From: UMGS755 sp045132895
Lineage (GTDB): Bacteria; Bacillota; Clostridia; UBA1381; UBA9506
Assembly: GCA_045132895.1 (NCBI GenBank)
Contig: JBGUTC010000067.1
Coordinates: forward strand, 1 to 35,436
Reading direction: 5' to 3'
Length of the DNA: 35,436 nt
The translations under genes were made by a program, and so were the position numbers. Positions within the stretch are counted from its first letter, which is position 1, and each line of letters starts with the position of its first letter. The notes beneath the pieces are model-generated. The model was not told where the DNA came from, ran no database searches, and saw only the letters and a list, made by a program, of their open reading frames with translations. Shown one piece after another: positions 1 to 8,491 of the stretch.

Positions 1-490
1 AATCCAGCACATCCTGAATGGCACCGGTTGAGGTGTTTTCGATGGGCAGAATGCCGTAGTCGGCTTTTTCTTCATTCAGAAGTTTGAAAATGCCGTCAAA
101 AGAATCGGTAGCAATGGTATCGGAAGCCTCAGAAAACAACTGCCCCAACGCCTCGGCACTATTGGAACCGGGACGGCCTAAATAGGCAACCCGGGGAGAG
201 GATACCGCAGGCGCAAAAGTTAAGGGTTGATCCATTCCTTTCTGCTGCAGTTGGCGGGACAGACTCATAAGGTCGGCGAAAAAGCTGATGGTTAAATCTT
301 TATATTCCGGATTTTTCAGAGCGCTGATCCGGTTTTCTAAAATGGCTTCTTCACGCTCGGGAACTAAAACCGGCAGATTCCGCTCTTTTTTATAAGCGCC
401 TACTTGTTTGGCAATATCCATGCGCTTTTCAAACAAAGCAAGCATTTCCTTGTCAATATTGTCAATTTCCTGTCGGAGTTTATTGAGCAT
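1..490 (-). CDS. pheA: Bifunctional chorismate mutase / prephenate dehydratase (P-protein), N-terminal part
   Basis: This enzyme converts chorismate to prephenate and then to phenylpyruvate, the committed branch to phenylalanine. The visible 163 codons begin MLNKLRQEIDNIDKEMLALF, a type II (AroQ) chorismate mutase helix with the usual LR..ID.ID pattern and a following K.ER segment, spanning about residues 1-90. A prephenate dehydratase domain then begins with VAYLGRPGSNSAEAL and reaches GILPIENTSTGAI, the family's PIEN(S/T) substrate-site motif. The gene leaves the window at base 1, so the rest of the dehydratase and any ACT domain are not visible. The ATG overlaps the aroC stop by 11 bases. 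Its ribosome-binding site (GGAGG, spacer 9) lies inside the last codons of aroC, which suggests translational coupling. It is the last visible gene of the pheS-pheT-aroA-aroC-pheA run. Confidence 0.95.
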   Translation of the reverse strand, partial: MLNKLRQEIDNIDKEMLALFEKRMDIAKQVGAYKKERNLPVLVPEREEAILENRISALKNPEYKDLTISFFADLMSLSRQLQQKGMDQPLTFAPAVSSPRVAYLGRPGSNSAEALGQLFSEASDTIATDSFDGIFKLLNEEKADYGILPIENTSTGAIQDVLD

Positions 491-1568
491 AGGTTTTCGC
501 CTCCAATAATAAATCAGTCAGAACAATGGCGGCTGCCGCTTCTAAAACGCAGACGGCCCGGGGAACAATGCAAGGATCATGCCGACCGTGAATGGAGATT
601 GTTTCTTCGGTTTTTGAATCAATATTTACGGTTTCCTGGGGTTTTGCAATAGACGGGGTCGGTTTAATGGCGGTGGTGAATAAAAGAGGCATACCGTTGG
701 TGATGCCGCCGTTAATGCCGCCGTTATGATTTGTTTTTGTTTGTACCTTACCGTCTTTTAGGCAGAAAGCGTCATTTGCCTGACTGCCGCGCAGTTTTGT
801 AATCTCAAATCCTGTGCCAAAGGAAACCCCTTTGACTGCAGGAATGGAAAACAAGAGAGAAGCCAGCCGGCTCTCAACAGATTCAAAAAACGGCGAGCCA
901 AGTCCTGCCGGAAGACCGGTGACCAGTGTTTCCACCACGCCACCTACGGAATCCTGCTCTTCCCTTGCTTTCTTAATGGCATCTGCAAAGGCATCTGCCA
1001 TTTCGGGATTTAGAACCGGCAGGGTTTCGGTTTTTAGCTTTCTATAAGTCGCAAGATCCGGATTTACGGCGTCAAAACCAGCGTCTTCTAAAGATTCTAA
1101 CGACTTGATGTGGGCAAAAATCTCAATGCCCTGTGCCTTTAAATAGGGCTTTAAAATGGCACCGGCAAAGGTCAGAGGTGCTGTCAGTCTGCCGGAGAAA
1201 TGCCCGCCGCCGCGGTAATCCGAAAAGCCGTGATAGCGGCAGAGCGCGGTATAATCTGCATGAGAAGGACGCAAAAGTTCCGGTGTGTAGTCTTTTGAGC
1301 GGGTGTTGGTATTTTCAATCAGGGCGCAAAGAGGCGTACCGGTGGTTTTGCCCTCGAAAAATCCGCTGACAATCCGGGGAATATCGCCCTCTTTTCTGGG
1401 CGTTGAAAATTGATTTCTTCCCGGCGCGCGGCGCTCCATTTCCGCCCGGATTTCCTCAAAATCCAGGGGAAGACCGGCGGGGAGACCGTCAATCACGATG
1501 CCGATGGCATCCGAGTGAGATTCGCCGAACAGAGAGAGTTTTAAAATGTTTCCGAAAATATTTGCCAT
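480..1568 (-). CDS. aroC: Chorismate synthase
   Basis: AroC catalyses the last shikimate-pathway step, EPSP to chorismate, using reduced FMN. The 362-residue product shows the family hallmarks: GESHSDAIG near the N-terminus, RAPGRNQFSTPRKE, DYRGGGHFSGRLTAP in the middle, GGINGGITNG and GRHDPCIVPRA near the end. The conserved basic stretch usually reads RGGGR(S/A)SAR; here it reads RGGGHFSGR, a variant seen in some Firmicutes AroC proteins. Two ATGs lie in tandem. The second, at 1568, has a 5-base spacer from GGAGG, while the first (1571) leaves only 2 bases, so I chose the second; the difference is one Met. The gene lies 9 bases after aroA and overlaps pheA by 11 bases. Confidence 0.95.
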   Translation of the reverse strand: MANIFGNILKLSLFGESHSDAIGIVIDGLPAGLPLDFEEIRAEMERRAPGRNQFSTPRKEGDIPRIVSGFFEGKTTGTPLCALIENTNTRSKDYTPELLRPSHADYTALCRYHGFSDYRGGGHFSGRLTAPLTFAGAILKPYLKAQGIEIFAHIKSLESLEDAGFDAVNPDLATYRKLKTETLPVLNPEMADAFADAIKKAREEQDSVGGVVETLVTGLPAGLGSPFFESVESRLASLLFSIPAVKGVSFGTGFEITKLRGSQANDAFCLKDGKVQTKTNHNGGINGGITNGMPLLFTTAIKPTPSIAKPQETVNIDSKTEETISIHGRHDPCIVPRAVCVLEAAAAIVLTDLLLEAKTYAQ

Positions 1569-1577
1569 CATGTCCTC

Positions 1578-2780
1578 CTAACCCTGCAGAGACAAATAGT
1601 CCTGCCAGAAGTTTCCATAGGATTTTGCGACGCATTCTGCGCCGAGAATCGTTACTGTATCTGTAGCTACCGTTGCGGCAATGGCTGCTGCCATAGCGAT
1701 TCGATGGTCGTTATAAGCATCAACAGTGCCGCCGGAAAGTGGCGTTTTTCCTTTGATAATCAGGGCATCTTCCAGTTCTGTTATGTCGGCACCCAGCCGG
1801 GTCAGCATATCTTTCGTTGTGGTCAGGCGGTCGCTTTCCTTGATACGAAGCCTTGCAGCATTAACAATGTGAGTGGTCCCTTCTGCCTGGGTTGCCAAAA
1901 CGGCTAAAACAGGCACTAAATCCGGAATCTGACTAACGTCAATGGTAATGCCGGAAAGGGGGGTGCCAAACCGTTCAATAATGGAGAGAATTTCTTTGTC
2001 TCCCTGAGAGGAACCGGGATTTAAGCCACAAACTGAGACCTGACTACCCATGGCGTTGGCGCAAAGATAAAAGGCCGCCTGAGAATAATCTCCCTCAACA
2101 GAAAGGCTGTGCGGCGTATAGCATTGGTTGCCGGGAATGTAGTAGGTCTGGTAGTTGTCGTGCGTAATCGTAATGCCAAAGTCAGCCAGAACATCCAGGG
2201 TCATTTGAATGTACCCCACGGATTCTGCCGCGGTGGTCAGTTTTATAACGCTGTCATTTTCTAAAAGCGGCAGCGCAAACAACAGTCCGGTGATGAACTG
2301 AGAACTGATGTTGCCGGGGAGACGATACGTGCCCCCTTGTAATTTGCCGCAAAATATAACCGTTGATTCTGTTTGTTTGTATGCGATGTTCTCCTGGTCA
2401 CAAAGAGCAAAATACGGTTCTAACGGGCGGGACATCAGCCTGCCTCTGCCGGTAAAAGTAACCGGTTTGCCGGAAATCCAGGCAAGGGGAATCAAAAACC
2501 GCAAGGTTGACCCGGATTCGCAGCAATCAATGACCGAACCTTCTGCCGGAACGGGCAGAGCACCGGAAACCGTCAGTTGGCTTCCGTCTTCTGTTATGGA
2601 TGCCCCGAAGGCAGCCATGGCAGAGACAGTTGCCCGGATGTCCTGAGAGAATACAATATTTGATAATGTAGAAATGCCGCCAGCAAGGCAGGCGGCAATA
2701 ACAGCACGGTGTGCTTGACTTTTTGAAGGGGGAACGGTAACCGTTCCCCTTAATTTTTTAGGTTTAATTGTTTGTTCCAT
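1578..2780 (-). CDS. aroA: 3-phosphoshikimate 1-carboxyvinyltransferase (EPSP synthase)
   Basis: AroA joins shikimate-3-phosphate and phosphoenolpyruvate to form EPSP, the substrate of the next gene product AroC. The 400-residue protein has the expected signatures: VPPSKSQAHRA near residue 16-26, ESGSTLRFLIPLA around residue 90, GNISSQFITGLL around residue 155, RIKESDRL near residue 310 (family motif RxKESDR) and DAYNDHRIAMA near residue 355. The length is slightly short of the common 420-430. AAGGAG precedes the ATG with an appropriate spacer. It lies 9 bases downstream of pheT and is cotranscribed with the pheST genes, so its expression should follow the upstream Phe T-box. Confidence 0.95.
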   Translation of the reverse strand: MEQTIKPKKLRGTVTVPPSKSQAHRAVIAACLAGGISTLSNIVFSQDIRATVSAMAAFGASITEDGSQLTVSGALPVPAEGSVIDCCESGSTLRFLIPLAWISGKPVTFTGRGRLMSRPLEPYFALCDQENIAYKQTESTVIFCGKLQGGTYRLPGNISSQFITGLLFALPLLENDSVIKLTTAAESVGYIQMTLDVLADFGITITHDNYQTYYIPGNQCYTPHSLSVEGDYSQAAFYLCANAMGSQVSVCGLNPGSSQGDKEILSIIERFGTPLSGITIDVSQIPDLVPVLAVLATQAEGTTHIVNAARLRIKESDRLTTTKDMLTRLGADITELEDALIIKGKTPLSGGTVDAYNDHRIAMAAAIAATVATDTVTILGAECVAKSYGNFWQDYLSLQG

Positions 2781-2789
2781 GACGACTCC

Positions 2790-5159
2790 TTACCGGAGAA
2801 CGGCTCCCAGTTCTTTTTCAAGGGCAGTCAAAATCTCCTGGACAGTTTCATTTACTTCGTTGTCGGTCAGGGTCTTTTCCATTGACTGTAAGGTCAGGGA
2901 ATAAGCCATTGACTTTTTGCCTTCGGGGACCTGCTTGCCTTTATAGACGTCAAACAGAGTCAGTCCGGCAAACAGTTTCTTCGCCTTTTTCTTCATAATG
3001 GCTTCAACGTCAGCAGCGTAAACACTGTCATCTGCTAAAATAGCCAGGTCACGGGTGACGGCCGGGTACTTAGGCAGCGGACTGTAGGTCTTGTTATTCT
3101 TTGCATAAGTCAGAATGTCAGGCAGGTTAATCTGTGCTACATAAATTTCTGTATCAATATCATAGTTGTCGCAGACTTCCGGATGAATCTGACCTAAAAT
3201 ACCGATTTCCTTCTTACCGACACAAATGGAGGTGCAGCGACCGGGATGGAACGTAGGATTGTTGCTTTCCGGTACGAAACGGGCGCTGGAAAGACCTACG
3301 CTGTCAAACAGGGTTTCTACGATTCCTTTTAAGTCAAAGAAGTCACAGCCACCGTACATACCCAGAGAAATAACCTTTCTTTCTTCGGGCAGACCTTCTC
3401 CCTGTGGCAGATAAATGGTTGCCAGTTCATAAAGTTTCGCGCATTCTGCCTTAAAGTTCCGGTTTCTTGCCAGCGTTTCCAGCATGGAATGGATAGCAGT
3501 TGTACGCATAACGGAGTTTTCTTCGCCTAAGGGGTTGCTGATGGCGACAGCGTTTCGCAAAGGACTGTCAGCCGCAAGGCAAAGTTTATCGTAAAGGTTC
3601 GGATTGGTAAAACTAAAGGTTACGATTTCGTTCATACCGCAGGCGCAAAGCAGATCTCTGACGGTACCTTCCAGTTTCTGTGCGGGGGTTTTAACACTGT
3701 GTGCTGTTTCGCCGCACATTAAGGTAGAGGGGATTTTATCGTAGCCATAAATACGGAGAATTTCCTCTGCCACATCAGCAAACGCCTCAACATCTTTACG
3801 GAAAGACGGAGGAATAACCGTGTCTTCGTTAACGGTAAAGCCAAGAGCCAAAAGGGCTTTATCCATGAAAGCTCTGTCGATATCGGTGCCTAAGAAAGCA
3901 TTAATTTTAGCCGGATCATAGGGAATTACATTAGGAGCTTCCGCTTCGCCGCGGATATCAATCATGCCGTCAACTACTTCGCCGCAACCTAAAAGTTCAA
4001 CCAATTCGCAGGCGCGGAGAATTGCCGGTTCAGTATTTTCCGGATCAAGACCCTTTTCATAGCGGGCAGAACTTTCGGTTCTGAGTCCCAGTTTTCTGGC
4101 GGTTTTACGAACCAATGGTGCCTTAAAGGTTGCAGATTCAAATAAAATCGTGGTGGTGTCGTCTTTAATTTCAGAGTTCTGACCACCCATAACGCCGGCA
4201 ACGCCGACGGGCTTTACGCCGTCGCAAATCATCAGCATGGACTCGTCTAATTCACGGGGGATATCATCCAGCGTGGTCAGGGTTTCGCCGGCTTTCGCAC
4301 GGCGGACGTTAACTGCGGCACCTTCTAAGTCGCGCATATCAAAAGCGTGCATAGGCTGACCGTATTCCAGCATAATGTAGTTGGTAATGTCAACGATGTT
4401 GCTGATGGCACGGATGCCGCAAGCTTTCAGACGATCCTGCATCCACTTGGGAGAGGGACCGATTTTAACGTTTTTAACCACCTTGCCGCAATAGCGCAGG
4501 CAGCCTTCTTTGTCTTCGACAGAGATGGAAACATAGTCGTTGATGTCGCCACCGCAGCCTTTGACTTCCGGTGCCTTTACGGTAAAGGGTTTATCAAAAG
4601 TAACCGCTGTTTCACGAGCCAGACCAATAACGGAGAGACAGTCAGGGCGGTTAGAGGTAATTTCAAATTCAACGATATTCTCGTTTAAGCCAAAAACTTC
4701 ACGGATATCCATGCCAGCGGGGAGAGAATCGTCTAAAATCAGGATGCCGTATTCAGCGTCGGGGAAATCTGCTTCTGTCATGCCCAGTTCTTCGTAAGAG
4801 CAGAGCATACCGGCAGATTCAACACCGCGGAGTTTACCGGTCTTGATTTTTGTGCCGTCAGGGAGCAGAGCACCGTCTAGGGCAACGGGAACGGTCTGAC
4901 CAACTTTGACGTTGGGTGCACCGGTAACAATCTGCAGCGTTTTATCTCCAACGTTAATCTGGCAGACAACCAACTTATCCGCATCGGGATGAGGCGCAAT
5001 TTCTAAAATTTTACCGGTTACGACGTTTAACAGGTTTTCGCCGGCGTTTTCGATGCCTTCAACCTTAGAACCGGTCATGGTTAAAGCGTGATTATATTCC
5101 TGAGGTGTGATTCCGGAAATATCCGTGTAATCACTGAGCCAACTCATAGGTATTTTCAT
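2790..5159 (-). CDS. pheT: Phenylalanine--tRNA ligase beta subunit
   Basis: PheT is the beta subunit of the cytoplasmic alpha2beta2 enzyme that charges tRNA-Phe. At 789 residues it has the usual bacterial length. The N-terminus MKIPMSWLSDYTDI is followed by the EMAP-type tRNA-binding domain (VVTGKILEIAPHPDADKL, about residues 45-150). The B3/B4 editing domain and B5 domain follow in the middle, and the C-terminal ~95 residues (PLPKYPAVTRDLAIL... to the end) are the ferredoxin-fold anticodon-binding domain. It starts 23 bases after pheS with AGGAAG upstream. The stop lies 9 bases before aroA, consistent with one transcript. Confidence 0.97.
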   Translation of the reverse strand: MKIPMSWLSDYTDISGITPQEYNHALTMTGSKVEGIENAGENLLNVVTGKILEIAPHPDADKLVVCQINVGDKTLQIVTGAPNVKVGQTVPVALDGALLPDGTKIKTGKLRGVESAGMLCSYEELGMTEADFPDAEYGILILDDSLPAGMDIREVFGLNENIVEFEITSNRPDCLSVIGLARETAVTFDKPFTVKAPEVKGCGGDINDYVSISVEDKEGCLRYCGKVVKNVKIGPSPKWMQDRLKACGIRAISNIVDITNYIMLEYGQPMHAFDMRDLEGAAVNVRRAKAGETLTTLDDIPRELDESMLMICDGVKPVGVAGVMGGQNSEIKDDTTTILFESATFKAPLVRKTARKLGLRTESSARYEKGLDPENTEPAILRACELVELLGCGEVVDGMIDIRGEAEAPNVIPYDPAKINAFLGTDIDRAFMDKALLALGFTVNEDTVIPPSFRKDVEAFADVAEEILRIYGYDKIPSTLMCGETAHSVKTPAQKLEGTVRDLLCACGMNEIVTFSFTNPNLYDKLCLAADSPLRNAVAISNPLGEENSVMRTTAIHSMLETLARNRNFKAECAKLYELATIYLPQGEGLPEERKVISLGMYGGCDFFDLKGIVETLFDSVGLSSARFVPESNNPTFHPGRCTSICVGKKEIGILGQIHPEVCDNYDIDTEIYVAQINLPDILTYAKNNKTYSPLPKYPAVTRDLAILADDSVYAADVEAIMKKKAKKLFAGLTLFDVYKGKQVPEGKKSMAYSLTLQSMEKTLTDNEVNETVQEILTALEKELGAVLR

Positions 5160-5182
5160 TGTTCGATCTTCCTTTCTCTATC

Positions 5183-6202
5183 TTAGAACTGGTTTAAGAA
5201 ACGCAGGTCGTTTTCATATAAATGACGCATATCATCGATGTTTAAACGGCGCATAACGATACGCTCAAGACCTAAACCGAAAGCAAAGCCGGAATAGATG
5301 GAGGTATCAATGCCGCAACGCTCTAACACCTTGGGGTGCACCATGCCGGCGCCCAGCAGTTCGATAAAGCCTTCGCCCTTACAAACACGGCAACCCTTGC
5401 CGCCGCAAACGAAGCAGGAAACGTCAACTTCTGCGCTGGGTTCGGTGAAGGGGAAGTGATGAGGACGGAAGCGAAGCACGGCGTCGTTTCCGTACAGAGT
5501 TTTCATAAAGACTTCCAGGGTTCCCTTTAAGTCACCCATGGTGATGCCTTTATCAACCACTAAGCCCTCAATCTGATGGAAAACGGGGGAGTGGGTTGCG
5601 TCAACGGCATCACTACGGTATACGCGGCCCGGAGCAATAACACGGATAGGCGGCTTCTGATTTTCCATAACACGAACCTGAACGGAAGATGTCTGGGAAC
5701 GAAGAACCACGTTATCGTTGATGTAGAAGGTATCCTGCGTATCGCGGGCAGGATGATCCGGGGGAATATTCAGCGCTTCAAAGTTATAGTAATCATATTC
5801 AACTTCGGGACCTTCAGCGATGGAGAAGCCCATGCCGATGAAGATATCTTTCACTTCTTCCAAAACGGTGGTTAAAGGATGGGTTTTTCCTAAGATGGGC
5901 TTTTTGCCTGCCATGGTTACGTCCAGAGTTTCGGACTTAAGCTGTTCGGTTCTGGCAGCGGATAAAAGCGCCTTTTTCTGTTCTTCAATTTTTCCTTCGA
6001 TGAACGCTCTGACATCGTTTGCCAGTTGGCCGATTACAGGACGTTCTTCAGCGGACAGTCCGCCCATGCCGCGCAGAATCGCGGTCAGTTCGCCCTTTTT
6101 ACCCAAAAGGTTAATACGGATATCCTCCAAATCCTGCAGGGTTTTTGCGCCGGAAAGCGCGTTACCTGCTTTTTCTTTCATGCTCAGCAGTTGGTCTTTC
6201 AT
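5183..6202 (-). CDS. pheS: Phenylalanine--tRNA ligase alpha subunit
   Basis: PheS carries the class II catalytic site that activates phenylalanine and aminoacylates tRNA-Phe with PheT. The 339-residue product has an N-terminal coiled-coil arm (about residues 1-90), motif LGKTHPLTTVLEEVKDIFIG, PPDHPARDTQDTFY, RPHHFPFTEPSAEVDV (motif 2) and GFAFGLGLERIVMRR (motif 3). A cysteine-rich segment CFVCGGKGCRVCKGEG occurs in many bacterial PheS proteins and resembles a small zinc site. The ATG has AAAGGAG six bases upstream. It is the first gene after the T-box leader. Confidence 0.97.
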   Translation of the reverse strand: MKDQLLSMKEKAGNALSGAKTLQDLEDIRINLLGKKGELTAILRGMGGLSAEERPVIGQLANDVRAFIEGKIEEQKKALLSAARTEQLKSETLDVTMAGKKPILGKTHPLTTVLEEVKDIFIGMGFSIAEGPEVEYDYYNFEALNIPPDHPARDTQDTFYINDNVVLRSQTSSVQVRVMENQKPPIRVIAPGRVYRSDAVDATHSPVFHQIEGLVVDKGITMGDLKGTLEVFMKTLYGNDAVLRFRPHHFPFTEPSAEVDVSCFVCGGKGCRVCKGEGFIELLGAGMVHPKVLERCGIDTSIYSGFAFGLGLERIVMRRLNIDDMRHLYENDLRFLNQF

Positions 6203-6236
6203 GATTTTCTCCTTTCATTGATACAATCGGACGCAT

Positions 6237-6267
6237 AAAAAAACCCGTCCCCCTAAAAAGGGACGGG
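6237..6267 (-). terminator. T-box-controlled intrinsic terminator
   Basis: On the minus strand CCCGTCCC and GGGGGACGGG form a GC-rich hairpin (6244-6267) followed by seven T (6243-6237). It lies just after the T-box core and 35 bases before the pheS ATG. It is the off state of the T-box switch. Confidence 0.93.
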
Positions 6268-6500
6268 CATAAAAGTCGCTCGTGGTACCACCCTTATTCC
6301 CAAAGACAACAGTCTTTGGCTTCATTGATGCGTAACGTGCAATAACGGCACGGCCTACTAAAAACCTTCAACCGCACAGCTCCAGAGTGAAATTTCAGGT
6401 CTGCCCTTAACCGGGTTTCCTCTCAGCCGGTGAGAAACCCTCTCTTTCTGAGGTTTTGGTAACCTTACTTTGCTCCATCATAGCTTTTTGTTCATATATT
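6237..6500 (-). promoter_or_regulatory. T-box leader, predicted tRNA-Phe sensor of the pheS operon
   Basis: Read on the minus strand, the leader contains the T-box core AGGGTGGTACCACG (around 6280-6294), followed at once by an intrinsic terminator. Upstream lies a Stem I-like region with GAGAGG and CTGGAGCTG elements, and a candidate specifier TTC at 6391-6389 within ATTTCACTC, which would read phenylalanine. Known T-box mechanism: uncharged tRNA pairs its specifier and acceptor end and stabilises an antiterminator, so the operon is read when phenylalanine charging is low. The specifier assignment is inference from position and context, and the 5' limit is estimated from the promoter. Confidence 0.93.
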
Positions 6501-6507
6501 TGCATTC

Positions 6508-6536
6508 ATTGTATCACAAAAAACATCATTTTGCAA
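6508..6536 (-). promoter_or_regulatory. Sigma-A promoter of the pheS operon
   Basis: On the minus strand, -35 TTGCAA (6536-6531), a 17-base spacer and -10 TACAAT (6513-6508) give a good vegetative promoter. Transcription would start near 6500, just before the T-box Stem I. Confidence 0.85.
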
Positions 6537-6543
6537 GATTTTT

Positions 6544-7344
6544 TTATAAAACAACCGATTTCTTTCTGGCTCTGGGGGAAACGCCGAACTTTTCTTTAAA
6601 ACATTTTGAAAAATAAAACTGATCGCAGAAGCCAAAACGCTCGCTGATGGACAGGATGGACAGATTGCTGTTTAATAGTAACTGTTCTGCTTCAAACATA
6701 ATCGCATCGGATACATAATCGTGAACTGACATGGAGAGTTCTTTCCGGAAATGCTTTGTCAGGGCGCTTTTGGAAACAAAGGCAGCATCAGCAATTTCTT
6801 CGATGGTCAGCCGGACAGACAGATGGTGATTAATATAGGAAATTGCCTGGGCGACGCAGGGCGATAAATCGCGGCTTTCAATGGAGAGTTTCTGCTTATC
6901 TAAAAATGTCATTAAAATGCCGGAAATCGTCTGCTGTAATTTTAATGCATCCGTAATCTGCCGGGACCCCAGACATCGTTGAAATAAGTCCATCGGCAGG
7001 TCGTTTGGGACAAAGGCGCAAGGCTTACCTAAATTTCTCAGAAGGTCGATTCTGTCAAAATCACATAATTTTACATGAAAATAAATCTGTTCCAGTTCGT
7101 GTTCACAACTGAATTTGAATGAAAAGCCGGCAGGGAGAAGATACCACTTACCCGGAGAAAGGATTAAGATTCCATCATCTGACTGGATAGAGGCACTGCC
7201 GCCAATTACATAGTAAAGCCTGGAATAATCGGGATTTGTTACCTTGCCGCACCAGTCTTTGTCTACAATTGCGTGCCCGAACTGGAGGAGAAGTAACTGA
7301 ATTCTGCCGATGAGTTCGCAAAGGGCAGTGTTATACTGAATCAT
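6544..7344 (-). CDS. AraC-family transcriptional regulator
   Basis: This 266-residue protein has an N-terminal cupin-like ligand-binding half (YYVIGGSASIQSDDG, then a proline/glycine turn SPGKWYLLPAG). Its C-terminal double helix-turn-helix spans about residues 165-260, with TIEEIADAAFVSKSALTKHF as the first HTH and the typical AraC tail FGFCDQFYFSKCFKEKFGVSP. I placed the start at the ATG before ATTCAG because GGAGG lies five bases upstream. An in-frame ATG 12 bases further upstream overlaps that Shine-Dalgarno site and is unlikely. It is divergent from the 7640 gene pair, with its own promoter, so it probably senses a sugar or breakdown product and controls that pair. The ligand is unknown. 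Confidence 0.93.
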   Translation of the reverse strand: MIQYNTALCELIGRIQLLLLQFGHAIVDKDWCGKVTNPDYSRLYYVIGGSASIQSDDGILILSPGKWYLLPAGFSFKFSCEHELEQIYFHVKLCDFDRIDLLRNLGKPCAFVPNDLPMDLFQRCLGSRQITDALKLQQTISGILMTFLDKQKLSIESRDLSPCVAQAISYINHHLSVRLTIEEIADAAFVSKSALTKHFRKELSMSVHDYVSDAIMFEAEQLLLNSNLSILSISERFGFCDQFYFSKCFKEKFGVSPRARKKSVVL

Positions 7345-7406
7345 AAAAACCTCCATAACATATACTCATTTTTACCAAGTTCAGAAATTTTCTTTTTCAT
7401 GCATCT

Positions 7407-7435
7407 ATCTTAGCATTCTTTCCGGAATTTTGCAA
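7407..7435 (-). promoter_or_regulatory. Promoter of the first AraC regulator
   Basis: On the minus strand, TTGCAA (7435-7430), a 17-base spacer and TAAGAT (7412-7407) lie about 63 bases upstream of the regulator's ATG. The match to the vegetative consensus is good. Confidence 0.75.
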
Positions 7436-7556
7436 GGATAAATTTTTATTATTCCTATAAAAACCAAGAAGAATGAGCATTTTATATCCGGGTGCTCCGA
7501 AAATTATTCCGGGAGAAGCCAAGATGAAACACAATGCATTTTTACCCGTTTTTCCC

Positions 7557-7585
7557 TTGTTTGTTCCGGGTGTTTTTGATATGAT
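7557..7585 (+). promoter_or_regulatory. Candidate promoter for the 7640-9661 gene pair
   Basis: TTGTTT (7557-7562), 17 bases, and TATGAT (7580-7585) lie 54 bases before the ATG at 7640. Just downstream is the small palindrome ATACGTAT. The whole divergent region 7345-7639 holds no other gene that I can support. Confidence 0.6.
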
Positions 7586-7639
7586 ATACGTATCTGGTTT
7601 TTGTGTATTTTTGCAGGTTTATGTAAAGGAGGATGTAAG

Positions 7640-8455
7640 ATGTTATTGCGTGATAAATTCTGGCTTTGGGGGCATCCGGAGGGATGCTACAATAATAGTT
7701 ATGGCAACACCGGTGTTTCCCGTATGACACCGATGGAATGTTGCTGCTACCTGGGTATCCGGAATACTTTTATGGTTCCGGACGGGGAGCATACCAATGC
7801 AACGGTTAACCGCAGACAGTATAACAAGTCTTTTACCACGCTCAATCAGGTGGGCTGGGAATGCCGTGCGGCAAGTGAGAACGCCGATGCGGTTTTACCG
7901 TTTATTGAAGACGCCAGAGATTTTGAAAACATTGGTTGTCTGGTCTTTGACGATTTTCAGGGTTATGTGGAAGATTCCCGCGGCAAGGGGGAAGATGCGT
8001 TTCTGGCTAACATTTTAAAAGCCAGAGACTATATGAAAAATAATGATGTCCGTCCGCTGGATCTGTGGATGGTTCAGTATACGATGCTCTTTGGTGTTGA
8101 TGAAGAACGGGATAAGCAATTTGCGAAATATATTGATCCTTTTGACGGTCTTATCATGTGGACCTGGGAAGAAAAAGACTACCTTTTGATTCCTGAAAAG
8201 TTTGAAATCATGAAAAAACAGGCACCGGGAAAACGGTTCATGTTTGGTTGTTATCTCTATAACTTCGGAGAAAACAAACAGGCGACCGGTGAAGCTGTTA
8301 AATGGCAGCTCGACTGGTATCGTGAAAAGCTTCTTTCCGGCGAGGCAGAGGGCGTTGTCTTTCATAGCAACACCATGGCTGACCTTGACTATGAGGCCTA
8401 TGATGTGGCATACAAATGGATGCAGGAGCATGGTGATGAGGTTATTCCGGGTTAA
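7640..8455 (+). CDS. Uncharacterised protein, 271 residues, paired with a Gfo/Idh/MocA oxidoreductase
   Basis: I do not recognise this family. The ATG at 7640 has AAAGGAGG seven bases upstream; an in-frame ATG at 7601 lacks such a site. The protein has no signal peptide or membrane segment, so it should be cytoplasmic. It begins MLLRDKFWLWGHPEGCYNN and contains a cysteine-rich MECCCYLGIRNTFMV. It also has an acidic segment CLVFDDFQGYVED (about residues 95-107) and several Trp/Asp-rich stretches such as IMWTWEEKDY. The spacing of hydrophobic strands and acidic strand ends is compatible with a (beta/alpha)-barrel sugar-active enzyme, but that is only an impression. It lies 36 bases before the oxidoreductase and is divergent from an AraC gene, which suggests a role in sugar metabolism. 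Confidence 0.85.
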   Translation: MLLRDKFWLWGHPEGCYNNSYGNTGVSRMTPMECCCYLGIRNTFMVPDGEHTNATVNRRQYNKSFTTLNQVGWECRAASENADAVLPFIEDARDFENIGCLVFDDFQGYVEDSRGKGEDAFLANILKARDYMKNNDVRPLDLWMVQYTMLFGVDEERDKQFAKYIDPFDGLIMWTWEEKDYLLIPEKFEIMKKQAPGKRFMFGCYLYNFGENKQATGEAVKWQLDWYREKLLSGEAEGVVFHSNTMADLDYEAYDVAYKWMQEHGDEVIPG

Positions 8456-8491
8456 ATTCAGATAAGATAAAAGCAGAAAAGAGGTTTTACC

